A stretch of DNA of 64,000 nucleotides from Microbacterium sp. Leaf320 (GTDB lineage: Bacteria; Actinomycetota; Actinomycetes; Actinomycetales; Microbacteriaceae): contig NZ_LMOD01000001.1 of assembly GCF_001423485.1 (NCBI RefSeq), positions 130,617 to 194,616 of the forward strand, written 5' to 3'. Below, in pieces: positions 1 through 9,765 of this stretch; within the stretch, counting starts at the first letter, position 1; every line of letters starts with the position of its first letter. The translations under genes and the position numbers were made by a program. The notes under the pieces are model-generated. The model searched no databases. It saw only the letters and a list, made by a program, of their open reading frames with translations, and was not told the origin of the DNA.

Positions 1-293
1 CCGAGGCAGGACCCGCCGTGCTGCCCTTCGCTCTCGCACTGGGCGGTGAGGTGCTGCTCGGCGCAGCGATCCTGTTGCTCTCGCCACGGCACCGCGACGA
101 GCTCGCCGAAGAGCGCACCGAGCGATGGGTCGCCGAGATGACCGCATCCGACCTCGCCTTCGACGACTCGACGGATCGCATGCCCGCCGCAACGACGTGG
201 CCGGGGGCGCCCACTGCATTCGACACCGCACCGCTCGGCGACGACAGCGGCTTCCGGCTGCCGAAGCGCGACCCCGACGATCCGCTGCGCTGA
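1..293 (+). CDS. C-terminal end of a DUF6350-type integral membrane protein (partial)
   Basis: The frame is open from the left edge and stops at 291-293. The visible part has one hydrophobic helix (a run of Leu, Ala, Gly ending in ILLLSPRHRDE) followed by a charged, cytoplasmic-looking tail of about 65 residues rich in Asp and Pro. I cannot identify the family from this piece alone. The assignment is by context: in many Actinobacteria a DUF6350 multi-pass membrane protein lies directly upstream of purN-purH. No function is established for that family. The piece could be the tail of another membrane protein. Confidence 0.6.
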   Translation, partial: EAGPAVLPFALALGGEVLLGAAILLLSPRHRDELAEERTERWVAEMTASDLAFDDSTDRMPAATTWPGAPTAFDTAPLGDDSGFRLPKRDPDDPLR

Positions 294-324
294 CACGCGG
301 GTCGGGGCGTCGCTTCGGCCCCGG

Positions 325-330
325 TAGACT
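325..330 (+). promoter_or_regulatory. -10 box of purN, predicted leaderless
   Basis: TAGACT lies exactly 6 nt upstream of the GTG start of purN, so transcription should begin at or next to the start codon. No Shine-Dalgarno sequence is present. No convincing -35 box is visible. Confidence 0.5.
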
Positions 331-336
331 GGGCGC

Positions 337-924
337 GTGCTCACGGTCGCCGTTCTCATCTCGGGCACCGGCTCGAACCTTCGCGCCCTCCTCGAGGCCG
401 CTCGTCACCCCGATTTTCCTGCGCGGGTGGTGGTCGTCGGTGCCGATCGCGAAGCCGACGGACTCGCTCACGCCGAGGAGTTCGGCATCCCGAGCTTCAC
501 GGTTCCGTGGCATGAGCACGAGTCCCGCGACGCGTGGGGTGAAGAGCTCGGACGCCAGCTCGCCGTCTGGAACGCCGACCTCGTCGTGCTCAGCGGCCTG
601 ATGCGACTGCTGCCGGCATCGCTGGTCGCGAGCCTCGCGCCGCGCCTGATCAACACGCATCCCGCGTACCTACCGGAGTTCCCCGGAGCTCACGGCGTGC
701 GCGACGCGCTTGCCGCAGGCGTCTCCGAGACGGGCGCGAGCGTGATCGTCGTCGACGACGGCGTCGACACCGGCCCGATCCTGGCGCAGGAGCGGGTGCC
801 GGTGCTCGACGGCGACACCGAGCACACCCTGCACGAGCGCATCAAGCCCGTCGAACGCCGTCTGCTGATCGACGTTGTGCGCCGCATCGCGACCGGCGAG
901 CTCTCGCTGTCGTCCGCAACCTGA
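337..924 (+). CDS. purN: Phosphoribosylglycinamide formyltransferase
   Basis: Transfers a formyl group from 10-formyl-THF to GAR in de novo purine synthesis (cytoplasm). The 195-residue length is normal for the family. The N-terminal phosphate-binding loop LISGTGSNL (residues 8-15) is present. The catalytic triad falls at the same numbering as in E. coli PurN: Asn106 and His108 in INTHP, and Asp144 in GVDTGPI. The GTG start at 337 has no ribosome-binding site but sits just behind a -10 box, so translation is probably leaderless. purH follows after 40 bp, and the two probably form one operon. High confidence from motifs and context. Confidence 0.97.
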   Translation: MLTVAVLISGTGSNLRALLEAARHPDFPARVVVVGADREADGLAHAEEFGIPSFTVPWHEHESRDAWGEELGRQLAVWNADLVVLSGLMRLLPASLVASLAPRLINTHPAYLPEFPGAHGVRDALAAGVSETGASVIVVDDGVDTGPILAQERVPVLDGDTEHTLHERIKPVERRLLIDVVRRIATGELSLSSAT

Positions 925-964
925 ACCGAACCACGCACGCCACCCTCGCACGAAGGAGCCCATC

Positions 965-2572
965 ATGGCCGGCCCCCGCCACGACCACTCGCTGTACCGC
1001 GATCGCGACACCGTCCCGGTGCGCCGCGCACTCGTCTCGGTCAGCGACAAGACCGATCTGCTCGTGCTCGCCAAGTCCCTGTCGGAGGCGGGCGTGCAGA
1101 TCGTCTCGACCGGTTCGACCGCGTCGACCATCCGCGAGGCCGGGTTCGAGGTGACGGACGTCGCCGCCGTCACCGGCGTCGCCGAGATGCTCGACGGCCG
1201 CGTGAAGACGCTGCACCCGAAGATCCACGGCGGTCTGCTCGCCGACCTGCGTCTCGAGGACCACGAGCGCCAGCTCGCCGACCTCGACATCGCTCCGTTC
1301 GAGCTCGTCGTCGTGAACCTCTACCCGTTCGTCGAGACGGTCGCCTCGGGTGCCGAGGGCGACGACGTCGTCGAGCAGATCGACATCGGCGGGCCCGCCA
1401 TGGTGCGCGCTGCGGCCAAGAACCACGCGAACGTCGCGATCGTCGTGTCGCCGCAGTCGTACGGCGGCATCATCAGCGCCATCGAGAACGGCGGCACCAC
1501 GCTGACGCAGCGCCGCGAGCTCGCAGCGCGCGCGTTCGCGCACACGGCCGCGTACGACACGGCGGTGGCCTCCTGGTTCGCGGAGGGCACGCTCGGTGAG
1601 GGGGAGGACCTGCCCACCCACCTGACGATCCAGGCCGAGCTTCTCAACACGCTGCGCTACGGCGAGAACTCGCACCAGCGCGGCGCGATCTACACCCGTG
1701 TCGGCGGCCATGGCATCGCTCAGGCGACGCAGCTGCAGGGCAAGGAGATGTCTTACAACAACTACGTCGATGCGGATGCCGCGCTGCGCGCCGCGTACGA
1801 CATGGTCAAGCCCGCCGTCGCGATCATCAAGCACGCGAACCCCTGCGGCATCGCGACCACCGCTCCCAACGCCCTCGACCCGATCGCGAGCGCGCACATC
1901 CGCGCCCACGAGTGCGACCCGGTGTCGGCGTACGGCGGAGTCATCGCCGCGAACGGCACGGTGACGCTCAAGATGGCCGAGAACCTGAAGGACATCTTCA
2001 CCGAGGTGATCGTCGCGCCGTCGTTCGAGCCGGCAGCCCTCGAGGTCTTCAAGGCGAAGAAGAACCTGCGTCTGCTGCAGCTGCCCGAGGACTGGCAGCA
2101 GGAGCGCATGGACGTGCGCCTGGTCTCCGGCGGCCTGCTGCTGCAGGATGCCGACCGGTTCCCCGACGACATCGTCTCGGTCGCGAAGAACTGGGAGCTC
2201 GTCTCGGGTGAGCGTCCGAGCGACGAGGAGATGGAGAACCTGATCTTCGCGTGGAAGGCGTGCCGCGCCGTGAAGTCGAACGCGATCGTCCTCGCGAAGG
2301 ACAACGCCACGGTCGGCGTCGGCATGGGCCAGGTCAACCGCGTCGATTCGTGCCGCCTCGCGGTCGAGCGCGCAGGCGACCGGGCCGCAGGCTCCGTCGC
2401 GGCATCCGATGCGTTCTTCCCGTTCGCCGACGGCGCCCAGGTGCTGATCGATGCGGGCGTCACGGCCATCGTGCAGCCCGGCGGATCGGTGCGCGATGAA
2501 GAGGTCGTGGACGCTGCGCGCAAGGCCGGCGTCACGATGTTCTTCACCGGAGAGCGTCACTTCTTCCACTGA
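965..2572 (+). CDS. purH: Bifunctional AICAR formyltransferase / IMP cyclohydrolase
   Basis: Catalyses the last two steps of IMP synthesis, consuming AICAR (ZMP) and 10-formyl-THF. The 535-residue length is typical. The N-terminal MGS-like cyclohydrolase domain (about residues 20-165) contains the conserved [10 protein letters not shown] and NLYPF motifs. The C-terminal AICARFT domain contains IIKHANPCG with the catalytic Lys and His. The frame is open further upstream, but ATG 965 is chosen because AAGGAG sits 7 nt before it and because the upstream extension overlaps purN. A hairpin terminator follows. The product consumes the ligand sensed by the ZTP riboswitch found later in this window on glyA. 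Confidence 0.97.
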   Translation: MAGPRHDHSLYRDRDTVPVRRALVSVSDKTDLLVLAKSLSEAGVQIVSTGSTASTIREAGFEVTDVAAVTGVAEMLDGRVKTLHPKIHGGLLADLRLEDHERQLADLDIAPFELVVVNLYPFVETVASGAEGDDVVEQIDIGGPAMVRAAAKNHANVAIVVSPQSYGGIISAIENGGTTLTQRRELAARAFAHTAAYDTAVASWFAEGTLGEGEDLPTHLTIQAELLNTLRYGENSHQRGAIYTRVGGHGIAQATQLQGKEMSYNNYVDADAALRAAYDMVKPAVAIIKHANPCGIATTAPNALDPIASAHIRAHECDPVSAYGGVIAANGTVTLKMAENLKDIFTEVIVAPSFEPAALEVFKAKKNLRLLQLPEDWQQERMDVRLVSGGLLLQDADRFPDDIVSVAKNWELVSGERPSDEEMENLIFAWKACRAVKSNAIVLAKDNATVGVGMGQVNRVDSCRLAVERAGDRAAGSVAASDAFFPFADGAQVLIDAGVTAIVQPGGSVRDEEVVDAARKAGVTMFFTGERHFFH

Positions 2573-2601
2573 GTCGCGCTCCATCCGGAGGCCGATAGTC
2601 G

Positions 2602-2642
2602 ACGAGGCCCCCTCCCGCTGTGCTCAGTGGGAGGGGTCTCGT
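2602..2642 (+). terminator. Hairpin terminator after purH
   Basis: An inverted repeat pairs ACGAG-CCCCTCCC with GGGAGGGG-CTCGT around a short loop 30 nt past the purH stop. There is no strong T-tract. Confidence 0.7.
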
Positions 2643-2743
2643 CATATTCGGTATCGGTTCCCTCCGAGAGCGGGGAGCGAGTGCTCCACTGCGATGTCCG
2701 ATTTCCGCCAGTCGAGGTCGGAGGTGCATGACAGAGTGGAGGC

Positions 2744-4243
2744 ATGAGCTTCCCCGTGACCGACTTCGACGAGCGGTATCGCGCGATCAGCGCGCGTGAC
2801 ACCCGCTTCGACGGCCAGTTCGTGACAGCCGTCAGCTCCACCGGCATCTACTGCCGTCCGAGCTGCCCCGCGCGCACGCCCAAGCCGCAGAACGTCACGT
2901 TCTATCCGACCAGTGCCGCGGCCCACGAAGCCGGGTTCCGCGCCTGCAAGCGCTGCCTCCCTGAGGCGGCTCCCGGTTCGCCGGCGTGGGATGTGCGCAG
3001 CGACGTCGCCGCCCGCGCGATGCGCCTGATCGCCTCTGGCGTGGTCGAGCGGGAGGGAGTGTCGGGTCTCGCGCAGCGCCTCGGATACTCCACGCGCCAC
3101 CTCACCCGGCTGCTGTCCACCGAGCTCGGCGCAGGCCCTCTCGCCCTCGCCAGGGCGCACCGCGCTCACACCGCGCGGATGCTGCTGGTCGGCACGGAGA
3201 TGCCCGTCTCCGACGTCGCCTTCTCGGCGGGGTTCGCGAGCATCCGACAGTGCAACGACACGATCCGCGAGGTGTTCGGGCTGACCCCGGGTGAGCTCAG
3301 GGCTCGGCGGCGGATGCCGGCGTCCGCCGCCCCTGGGTCGATCGACCTCGTCCTGCCGTACCGGGGGCCACTCGACGCATCCGGGATCTTCCAGTGGATG
3401 GCCGCGCGAGCGGTGTCGGGGGTCGAAGAGGTGACGGCGACGTCATTCTCGCGGCACCTGCGGATGGCCGGAGGTCCCGCCTGGTTCGAGGTGCGGCAGG
3501 AGCCCTCCACGCGCCTACATCTGCGCGCACGCGTGACAGAGCTCGGCGACCTCGCCCCGCTCGTCTCCACTGCGCGACGCATCTTCGATCTCGACGCCGA
3601 CCCGCTCGCTGTCGACGAGGCGCTGAGCGCGCATCCCGAGGTCGCTCCCCTTGTCGCCCGCACACCCGGCATCCGCGTGCCCGGGGCCGCGGATCCGCAC
3701 GAAATGCTGATCCGAGCGATGATCGGCCAGCAGATCACCGTCGTCGCCGCACGGACGGCACTCACGGCTCTCACCGACGCGTTGGGGGAGCGAACCGAGC
3801 ACGGTCTGCTGTTCCCCACGATGTCGGCGATCGCCGAGCACGGGGCCGAGGTGCTCCGAGGACCTGGTGCGCGCATCCGTGCGATCGTCGGGGCAGCATC
3901 CGCCCTCTCCGACGGCTCGCTCACCCTCACCGTCGGAGACGACGGTGCCCAGCAGCGGGCGGCGCTCCTCGCGATGCCGGGTATCGGGCCGTGGACGGCC
4001 GACTACGTGCGGATGCGCGTGCTCGGCGACCCCGACATCCTGCTCCCCGGCGATGTCGCGCTGCGCGCGGGGGCTGCGGCGTCGGGCCTCCCCGGCGATC
4101 CGGTGCCGCTGGTGGCCTGGGCCGAGCGCGCGGCGCCGTGGCGCAGCTATCTCAGCGCACACCTCTGGCGCGCAGCGCCGCCGCGACCCGTTCGACGGAC
4201 GCGCGCGTCCCAGACCGCCACCCTTGTGAAGGAGACCTCATGA
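2744..4243 (+). CDS. alkA: Ada-like zinc domain / AraC HTH / AlkA DNA-3-methyladenine glycosylase fusion
   Basis: Adaptive-response type protein of 499 residues. Residues 1-80 form the Ada methyl-phosphotriester domain with four zinc cysteines at 37, 41, 68 and 71. Residues about 85-185 are an AraC-type helix-turn-helix. Residues about 200-310 look like AlkA_N, and about 320-470 form an HhH-GPD glycosylase fold with GIGPWTADY and an Asp in LLPGD at the position of the AlkA catalytic aspartate. Established knowledge: the zinc cysteine accepts methyl from phosphotriesters and turns the protein into an activator, while the glycosylase excises alkylated purines. GGAGG precedes ATG 2744. The stop overlaps the ogt start (ATGA), so regulator, glycosylase and alkyltransferase are made together. 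Confidence 0.93.
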   Translation: MSFPVTDFDERYRAISARDTRFDGQFVTAVSSTGIYCRPSCPARTPKPQNVTFYPTSAAAHEAGFRACKRCLPEAAPGSPAWDVRSDVAARAMRLIASGVVEREGVSGLAQRLGYSTRHLTRLLSTELGAGPLALARAHRAHTARMLLVGTEMPVSDVAFSAGFASIRQCNDTIREVFGLTPGELRARRRMPASAAPGSIDLVLPYRGPLDASGIFQWMAARAVSGVEEVTATSFSRHLRMAGGPAWFEVRQEPSTRLHLRARVTELGDLAPLVSTARRIFDLDADPLAVDEALSAHPEVAPLVARTPGIRVPGAADPHEMLIRAMIGQQITVVAARTALTALTDALGERTEHGLLFPTMSAIAEHGAEVLRGPGARIRAIVGAASALSDGSLTLTVGDDGAQQRAALLAMPGIGPWTADYVRMRVLGDPDILLPGDVALRAGAAASGLPGDPVPLVAWAERAAPWRSYLSAHLWRAAPPRPVRRTRASQTATLVKETS

Positions 4244-4737
4244 ACGCCATCATCCAGACCATCGACACCCCGGACGGGCCGTTCACCATCCTTGCCGACG
4301 AGCGCCAGCGTGTGCTCGCCTCCGGGTGGACGGCCGATCAGGCGACGATCGTCGGCCGCCTCTCGACCCAGGGCCGACCGACGGAGGTGCGCGAACGCGA
4401 CACTGATGCGGCAGCCGCGGCCCTCGCATTCTATGCAGGAGATCTCTCGGCGATCGACGGGGTCGCGGTGCTGCAGGCGGGTACACCCCTGCAGCTCGCC
4501 GGATGGTCGGCACTGCGGGAGATCGAGCCGGGGGAGCCGCTGACGTACACGTCGTTCGCCACACGCCTCGGGAATCCCCGTGCGGTCCGTGCTGCGGCGT
4601 CGATCTGCGCGCGCAACGCCCCGGCACTCTTCGTGCCGTGCCATCGCGTGCTGCGCACCGACGGCACGCTCGGCGGCTTCGCCTGGGGCCTCGGTGTGAA
4701 GGCGAGTCTGCTGGCGCGCGAAGCAGGAGATCGCTGA
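4240..4737 (+). CDS. ogt: Methylated-DNA-[protein]-cysteine S-methyltransferase
   Basis: Suicide repair protein that removes O6-alkyl groups from guanine. It has 165 residues with the invariant PCHRV motif (acceptor Cys134) and the preceding winged-helix DNA-binding segment ([17 protein letters not shown]). The start ATG overlaps the stop of the upstream Ada/AlkA gene, and a GAAGGAG box lies just inside that gene, so translation is coupled. In E. coli Ada the phosphotriester sensor and the O6-methyltransferase share one polypeptide. Here the sensor is fused to the glycosylase and the transferase is separate. Confidence 0.95.
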   Translation: MNAIIQTIDTPDGPFTILADERQRVLASGWTADQATIVGRLSTQGRPTEVRERDTDAAAAALAFYAGDLSAIDGVAVLQAGTPLQLAGWSALREIEPGEPLTYTSFATRLGNPRAVRAAASICARNAPALFVPCHRVLRTDGTLGGFAWGLGVKASLLAREAGDR

Positions 4738-4751
4738 ATCGGGAATCTCTC

Positions 4752-4781
4752 TTGCGGTCAGCTGGTTCACAGGAATAGGCT
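4752..4781 (+). promoter_or_regulatory. Promoter of the leader-ABC exporter operon
   Basis: TTGCGG (4752-4757) and TAGGCT (4776-4781) are separated by 18 nt. This predicts a transcript start near 4788 and a leader of over 200 nt before the exporter gene, unusually long for this window. Confidence 0.55.
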
Positions 4782-4834
4782 GGTGGGCTGTCGCACCGAC
4801 CGGACGACATAGCCGAGCCCCTGAGGAGGACACC

Positions 4835-4900
4835 ATGACATCGATCGCCGCTGTGCAGATCGCCGCTCTCGGCTCGACCCCGGTGCGCCCGCTCCGCTAG
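4835..4900 (+). CDS. 21-residue leader peptide upstream of the ABC exporter
   Basis: A short ORF starts at ATG 4835 behind a near-perfect Shine-Dalgarno (GAGGAGGA, 5 nt spacing) and ends at TAG 4898-4900. The peptide begins MTSIAAVQ and ends VRPLR. It is followed by a small hairpin and then the exporter gene about 110 nt downstream. A strongly initiated, very short ORF in a long leader is the usual layout of ribosome-mediated attenuation of drug-resistance genes, and an Arg-rich C-terminus recalls some macrolide-stalling leaders. That role is inference. No homologue is known to me, and it could instead be a small protein in its own right. Confidence 0.5.
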   Translation: MTSIAAVQIAALGSTPVRPLR

Positions 4901-4935
4901 AGCCACTTTCCGACACGCACGACCTCACCGGATGC

Positions 4936-4952
4936 CGGACTCCGAGAGTCCG
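4936..4952 (+). other. Small hairpin between leader ORF and exporter
   Basis: CGGACT and AGTCCG pair perfectly around a 5-nt loop. It lies 36 nt past the leader stop and 58 nt before the chosen exporter start. It could be one arm of an attenuator, but I could not construct a clear alternative structure. Confidence 0.4.
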
Positions 4953-5009
4953 TTCGCGCGTCCGTTCCCTTCAGCAACCGCTTCCCCATACGAAACTCGT
5001 CTGAGAGAC

Positions 5010-6950
5010 ATGTCTTCCTCGCCTTCATCGCAGAACGCCTCACCGTCCTCCACTCTCTCCACTCCCGCCGCACTGTGGCGCCTGAAGCCCTTCGTCAAGC
5101 CGGTCATCTGGCGGCTCGCCGGCGGCGCCGCGAGTGCTTTGGTCGCCGCGATCATCGCCCTGATGATCCCGATCGTGCTCGAGCAGATCATCCGCGGACC
5201 CGTTCAGGCGGGGGCGCTCGAGGGCATCGCCTGGGGTGCGCTCGCCGTCTTCGGCCTCGCCCTCGGTGAGGCTCTGATGGTGTGGCTGCGTCGTCAGTTC
5301 GTGCTCAATCCCGCGACGCAGGTCGAGTACAAGATGCGCACCGAGCTGTACTCGCGCCTGCAGACCCTGCCGGTCTCGTTCCACGACCGCTGGCAGTCGG
5401 GTCAGCTGCTGAGCCGCATGATGCAGGACATCGGCCTCATCCGCCGGTGGCTGGCGTTCGGCCTCGTGCTGCTGGTGGTCAACATCCTCACGATCGTGAT
5501 CGGCTCGGTGCTGCTGTTCCGCTGGCACTGGCTGCTGGGCGTCATCTTCATCGTGACCGCGATCCCGCTGTGGATCCGCGGCTACCTGTTCGAGAAGCGC
5601 TATGGCGCGCTGACCCGTCGCAGCCAGGACCAGGCCGGCGACCTCGCGACCAGCGTCGAGGAGAGCGTGCACGGCATCCGCGTGCTCAAGGCGTTCGGTC
5701 GCGGCAAGCACGCGCTCAGCCGCTTCAGCCGCCAGGCCGAGACGCTGCGAGAGACCGAGATGAGCAAGGCCGGCGCGATCGCGTCGATCTGGTTCTGGCT
5801 CGACCTCATGCCGCAGATCGCCTTCGGTCTGAGCCTGATGTCGGGCATCTGGCTGATCTCGCAGGGCGAGATCGACCAGGCGCAGCTGTTCGCGTTCTTC
5901 GCGATGGCGGTCGTGCTGCGGTGGCCGATCGAGTCGATCGGATTCCTGTTCTCGTTCATGCTCGACGCGCGTACGGCGACCGACCGCGTGTTCGACATCT
6001 ATTCGGAGACGAACTCGATCACCGACCCCGAGAACCCCGTGCACATCGCGGAGCCCCGCGGCGAGCTCGCGTTCGAGGGCGCGCACTTCCGCTACCAGGA
6101 CGCGGGAGCACACGAGCGCGACCTGCTCGACGGCATCGACCTGGTGCTGCGCCCCGGCGAGACCATGGCGCTCGTCGGCCTCACCGGCAGCGGCAAGACC
6201 ACGCTGACCACGCTGCCCACGCGTCTGTACGACGTCACCGGCGGCCGCGTCACGCTCGATGGCGTCGACGTGCGCGACCTGCCGCTCGCCGAGCTGCGCC
6301 AGCACATCGCCATGGCCTTCGAGGACGCGACGCTGTTCTCGGCGACCGTACGCGAGAACGTGCTGCTCGGGCGAGCCGACCTCGACGTGCACAGCGATGA
6401 GGCCGAGCGCGTGCTGCGCGAAGCCCTCGACGTCGCCCAGGCGGCCTTCGTCGACTCGCTCCCCGAAGGCGTCGAGACGATCATCGGTGAAGAGGGTCTC
6501 AGCCTCTCCGGCGGTCAGCGTCAGCGCCTGGCGCTCGCGCGCGCCGTCGCGGCCAACCCGAAGGTGCTCGTCCTCGACGATCCGCTGTCAGCGCTCGATG
6601 TCGACACCGAGGCGCTCGTCGAAGAGGCGCTGCGTCATGTGCTGGCCGACACCACGGCCATGATCGTGGCACACCGCCCGTCGACCGTGGCTCTCGCCGA
6701 CCGCGTGGCACTGCTCGAAGCGGGCCGTGTCACCGCCGTCGGCACCCATACCGAACTGCTCAAGACGAGCCGCCACTACCGGCACGTCATCTCGAGCCTC
6801 GAGGCGGAGGAGGCCGCGCGTACCGGCGCGATCCCGATCATCCGTGAGGAGGACGACGAGCCCGACGAGGTCGAGACCGTGGTCCGCGACGGGATCCGCG
6901 AGGAATCCGCCGACGAAGACATCATCACCGAGAAGGAGGTGCAGCGATGA
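5010..6950 (+). CDS. Heterodimeric ABC exporter, subunit 1 (degenerate-site NBD)
   Basis: Half-transporter of 646 residues with an N-terminal six-helix ABC_membrane domain (about 30-320) and a C-terminal nucleotide-binding domain. Walker [10 protein letters not shown] is near residue 390 and the signature LSGGQ near 497. Walker B reads VLVLDDP, so the usual catalytic Glu is Asp. The H-loop His is present (VAHRPS). With subunit 2 this gives one canonical and one degenerate ATP site, as in LmrCD, BmrCD and TM287/288 exporters. The frame is open from 4932, but that ATG has no ribosome-binding site. ATG 5010 follows CTGAGAGA and places the leader hairpin in the untranslated region. It overlaps the next gene. 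Substrate unknown; drug or lipid export is likely. Confidence 0.88.
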   Translation: MSSSPSSQNASPSSTLSTPAALWRLKPFVKPVIWRLAGGAASALVAAIIALMIPIVLEQIIRGPVQAGALEGIAWGALAVFGLALGEALMVWLRRQFVLNPATQVEYKMRTELYSRLQTLPVSFHDRWQSGQLLSRMMQDIGLIRRWLAFGLVLLVVNILTIVIGSVLLFRWHWLLGVIFIVTAIPLWIRGYLFEKRYGALTRRSQDQAGDLATSVEESVHGIRVLKAFGRGKHALSRFSRQAETLRETEMSKAGAIASIWFWLDLMPQIAFGLSLMSGIWLISQGEIDQAQLFAFFAMAVVLRWPIESIGFLFSFMLDARTATDRVFDIYSETNSITDPENPVHIAEPRGELAFEGAHFRYQDAGAHERDLLDGIDLVLRPGETMALVGLTGSGKTTLTTLPTRLYDVTGGRVTLDGVDVRDLPLAELRQHIAMAFEDATLFSATVRENVLLGRADLDVHSDEAERVLREALDVAQAAFVDSLPEGVETIIGEEGLSLSGGQRQRLALARAVAANPKVLVLDDPLSALDVDTEALVEEALRHVLADTTAMIVAHRPSTVALADRVALLEAGRVTAVGTHTELLKTSRHYRHVISSLEAEEAARTGAIPIIREEDDEPDEVETVVRDGIREESADEDIITEKEVQR

Positions 6951-8761
6951 GCTCCGCCATCACCGGAACGCAGGACGAAGACCGTTCCCGCTACACCAAA
7001 GAGGAGAGCAGGGCGATCCGTCGCCGGTCGCTGCACCTGCTGGGCTCGCTCGTCCAGCCCCTGAAGCCGAGGATCGCGCTCGCCGCGGTCGTGCTGGTGA
7101 TCTCGACCGCACTGCAGGTGGCGGGACCCATCCTGATCAGCATCGGGCTCGACCGTGCGCTGCCCGCCGTGCTCGAGCGCGCCGACTGGATGCCGACCTT
7201 CATGATCGGGGGGATCTACCTCCTCGCCGGTGCTGTCGCGGCGGCGATGATCGCCTGGTACGTGATCATCGCGGCCAAGCTCACGCAGGCCGTGCTGCTG
7301 GACCTGCGCAAGAGGATCTTCCTGCACACCCAGCGCCTGAGCCTGGAGTTCCACGAGTCGTACACGTCCGGTCGCATCATCTCGCGTCAGACGAGTGACC
7401 TCGACTCGATCAAGGAGCTCCTCGACGGCGGCCTCAACGAGCTCGTATCGGGCGTTCTCTTCGGACTCTTCACCTTCATCGCCCTGTGTGTGTGGGACTG
7501 GCAGTCCGGGCTCATCCTGGCGATCGGCGGCATCCCGCTGTTCTTCCTGATGCGCTGGTTCTACTCGCGTTCGCAGCTGGTGTACCGCGAATCCCGCGTC
7601 ATCAGCGCAAAGGTGATCGTGCAGTTCGTCGAGACCATGACGGGTATCCGTGCGGTCAAGGCTTTCCGCAAGGAGCCGCGCAACGACGCGGCCTTCCAGA
7701 AGATCGCGGGGGAGTACCGCGATGTGAACCGCCGCTCGATGCTGCTGTTCGGCACGTTCGAGCCCGGGCTGATGGGCGTCGCAGCCCTCGTCCTCGGCAT
7801 CGTGGTGCTGTGGGGAGGCATTCGGGTGTCCGAGGGTGCCCTCACGGTCGGTGTGCTGCTGTCGGCGGTGCTGTACGTGCGCAACTTCTTCGCGCCGATG
7901 CAGGAGATCGCGATGTTCCTGAACTCCTACCAGTCGGCCACCGCGGCGCTCGAGAAGGTGTCGGGCGTGCTCGAGGAGGTGCCCACGGTTCCGGACCCCG
8001 AGAAGCCGGTGGATCTCTGGGAGTCCCGCGGGCACATCGAGTTCGACGAGGTGACGTTCGGATACAACGGTGAGAAGACGATCCTGCCGAACTTCTCGCT
8101 CGACATCCCCGCGGGGCAGACGATCGCCCTCGTCGGCACGACCGGCGCGGGCAAGTCGACCCTGGCGAAGCTCATCTCGCGGTTCTACGACCCCTCGATC
8201 GGAAAGGTGACGCTCGACGGCGTCGACCTGCGCAACCTGCATCCGAAGGATCTCCGCCGCGCCATCGTCATGGTGACGCAGGAGGCCTACCTGTTCAGCG
8301 GCACGGTCGCCGACAACATCGCGCTCGGAAAGCCCGACGCCTCGCTCGACGAGATCAGGGCGGCGGCCCGCGCGGTGGGTGCCGACGAGTTCATCTCGTC
8401 GCTGCCCGACGGCTACGGCACCGACGTGAACAAGCGCGGTGGTCGCGTCTCGGCGGGTCAGCGTCAGCTGATCTCGTTCGCCCGCGCCTTCCTCGCCGAC
8501 CCTGCGGTGCTGATCCTCGACGAGGCCACGGCGTCGCTCGACATCCCGTCGGAGCGCCTGATCCAGGATGCTCTGCAGACGCTGCTGAAGGACCGCACGG
8601 CGATCATCATCGCGCACCGCCTGTCGACGGTCGCGATCGCCGATCGGGTGCTGGTCATGGAGCATGGGGAGATCATCGAGGACGACACACCCGAGACGCT
8701 GATCAGCGGCACGGGCAAGTTCGCCCAGCTGCACGCCGCCTGGCAGCAGACGCTGGTCTGA
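6947..8761 (+). CDS. Heterodimeric ABC exporter, subunit 2 (catalytic NBD)
   Basis: 604-residue half-transporter whose start overlaps the subunit 1 stop (ATGA), indicating stoichiometric coupling. The membrane domain spans about residues 40-320. Walker [10 protein letters not shown] is near 397. The signature is VSAGQ rather than LSGGQ, near 501. Walker [11 protein letters not shown] has the catalytic Glu, and the H-loop is IIAHRLS. The non-canonical signature pairs with the Asp-containing Walker B of subunit 1, and the canonical halves pair with each other. This is what defines a heterodimeric exporter. A 13-bp perfect hairpin terminator follows, closing the operon. Confidence 0.9.
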   Translation: MSSAITGTQDEDRSRYTKEESRAIRRRSLHLLGSLVQPLKPRIALAAVVLVISTALQVAGPILISIGLDRALPAVLERADWMPTFMIGGIYLLAGAVAAAMIAWYVIIAAKLTQAVLLDLRKRIFLHTQRLSLEFHESYTSGRIISRQTSDLDSIKELLDGGLNELVSGVLFGLFTFIALCVWDWQSGLILAIGGIPLFFLMRWFYSRSQLVYRESRVISAKVIVQFVETMTGIRAVKAFRKEPRNDAAFQKIAGEYRDVNRRSMLLFGTFEPGLMGVAALVLGIVVLWGGIRVSEGALTVGVLLSAVLYVRNFFAPMQEIAMFLNSYQSATAALEKVSGVLEEVPTVPDPEKPVDLWESRGHIEFDEVTFGYNGEKTILPNFSLDIPAGQTIALVGTTGAGKSTLAKLISRFYDPSIGKVTLDGVDLRNLHPKDLRRAIVMVTQEAYLFSGTVADNIALGKPDASLDEIRAAARAVGADEFISSLPDGYGTDVNKRGGRVSAGQRQLISFARAFLADPAVLILDEATASLDIPSERLIQDALQTLLKDRTAIIIAHRLSTVAIADRVLVMEHGEIIEDDTPETLISGTGKFAQLHAAWQQTLV

Positions 8762-8793
8762 ACGGGACGGGCCTACGAGCCCGTGCCTGATAT

Positions 8794-8826
8794 CGAGGCC
8801 GCGACCGTCCATCGGTCGCGGCCTCG
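8794..8826 (+). terminator. Hairpin terminator after ABC exporter operon
   Basis: A perfect 13-bp stem (CGAGGCCGCGACC with its complement) encloses a 7-nt loop, followed by a modestly T-rich stretch. Confidence 0.8.
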
Positions 8827-8883
8827 GTCATTCTTCGACGGCCGTCCTGTCGGGCCGCCGGAGCGGTGATGCGCCGGTCTGGG

Positions 8884-8889
8884 TAGCAT
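8884..8889 (+). promoter_or_regulatory. -10 box, predicted leaderless start
   Basis: TAGCAT ends 6 nt before ATG 8896. A GGAG lies only 2 nt before the ATG, too close to act as a normal ribosome-binding site. Confidence 0.5.
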
Positions 8890-8895
8890 CGGAGT

Positions 8896-9717
8896 ATGGA
8901 CCCGCTGCTGCTCGCCGTCGAGTTGTGGTGGATCGCGCCCGTCGCCGCGGGTGGAGCTGTCGCCGGCGCGGTCGGGCTCCGTCGCCGCAGCACGAAGAGC
9001 GGGCGCCGACTCGAGTACGACGCCGCCCGCCACGATCTCAAGGCCGCGCAGCAGGCGGTTGTCGAACGACGGATGGCCGTGAAACTGGCCAGAGCCGACG
9101 TCGCTCGCATCTCGGCCGAGCGCGGTGCGCGCCGCGCGACACCCGAACAGGTCGCCGGGGCGAAGAGGATGCTCCGTGCCAAGGAGCACGACGCGAAGGC
9201 CGCGAATGCCGACGTCCGTGCCAAGCAGGTTCGTCTCAGCGCCGCGCGTGCGGCGATCCCTGCGGCATCCGCACCGCGTCCGCTCGAACGGCTGCAGGCG
9301 CAGCATGACGCGATCGTCGTGCGTTGGATGCGGTACGAGACCGACGCCGGGCTCCAGATCGCCTACCCGGCCATGACCGACGTCAAGCAGCCGGCCACGG
9401 CCGAGTACCTCCGCGCTGCCGGGCACGCGGTCGAGGCCCGGAGGCTGGCCACCGGTCGCGTCAGCGCCACGGACTACGCCGCGTATCGCGATGCGGTGGC
9501 CGACCTCGAGCGCGCCTTCGAAGCCGCGGAGCATTCCGCGAGGGTCCAGGCGGGCGAGGCGCCGCAGCCGGCGTCGGCCTGGCAGGATGCCGCGCAGGAC
9601 ATGATCAGCCGCTCTGCTGACGCCATCGATCGTGCGGCGGGCGCCGCGGCATCCGCGCTCGCTGCCTGGAACGCACGCAAGCGGCCTGACGCCCGCAAGC
9701 GCCCCGACAAGCGCTGA
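8896..9717 (+). CDS. Hypothetical membrane-anchored coiled-coil protein
   Basis: 273 residues, not recognised. One N-terminal hydrophobic segment (about residues 4-28) is followed by basic residues (RRRSTKSGRR), which suggests an N-out, C-in single-pass anchor. Residues about 35-125 are Ala/Arg/Glu-rich with long helical heptads and look like a coiled coil. The C-terminus is a short duplicated basic tail (RKRPDA, RKRPDK). The gene stands alone between two terminators, so the neighbourhood says nothing about its role. A structural or envelope-associated role is possible but unsupported. Confidence 0.75.
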   Translation: MDPLLLAVELWWIAPVAAGGAVAGAVGLRRRSTKSGRRLEYDAARHDLKAAQQAVVERRMAVKLARADVARISAERGARRATPEQVAGAKRMLRAKEHDAKAANADVRAKQVRLSAARAAIPAASAPRPLERLQAQHDAIVVRWMRYETDAGLQIAYPAMTDVKQPATAEYLRAAGHAVEARRLATGRVSATDYAAYRDAVADLERAFEAAEHSARVQAGEAPQPASAWQDAAQDMISRSADAIDRAAGAAASALAAWNARKRPDARKRPDKR

Positions 9718-9751
9718 CCGCCGCCTCCGAGTAGGGCGACGGCGGCCGGTC
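9716..9751. terminator. Shared terminator between convergent genes
   Basis: An inverted repeat (GACCGCCGCC paired with GGCGGCCGGTC, one bulge) sits in the short gap between the plus-strand gene ending at 9717 and the minus-strand beta-glucosidase ending at 9766. Confidence 0.6.
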
Positions 9752-9765
9752 GTGCTCTTCCGGAG

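Noticed and set aside
842..2584. Very long open frames antisense to purH, and similar antisense frames opposite other genes
   Set aside because: High GC leaves few stop codons in antisense frames. The translations are Arg/His/Pro-rich without motifs, and the sense strands encode clear enzymes.
4932..5009. Upstream ATG 4932 as the start of the first ABC exporter subunit
   Set aside because: It has no ribosome-binding site, gives a low-complexity Ser/Pro extension, and would overlap the hairpin.
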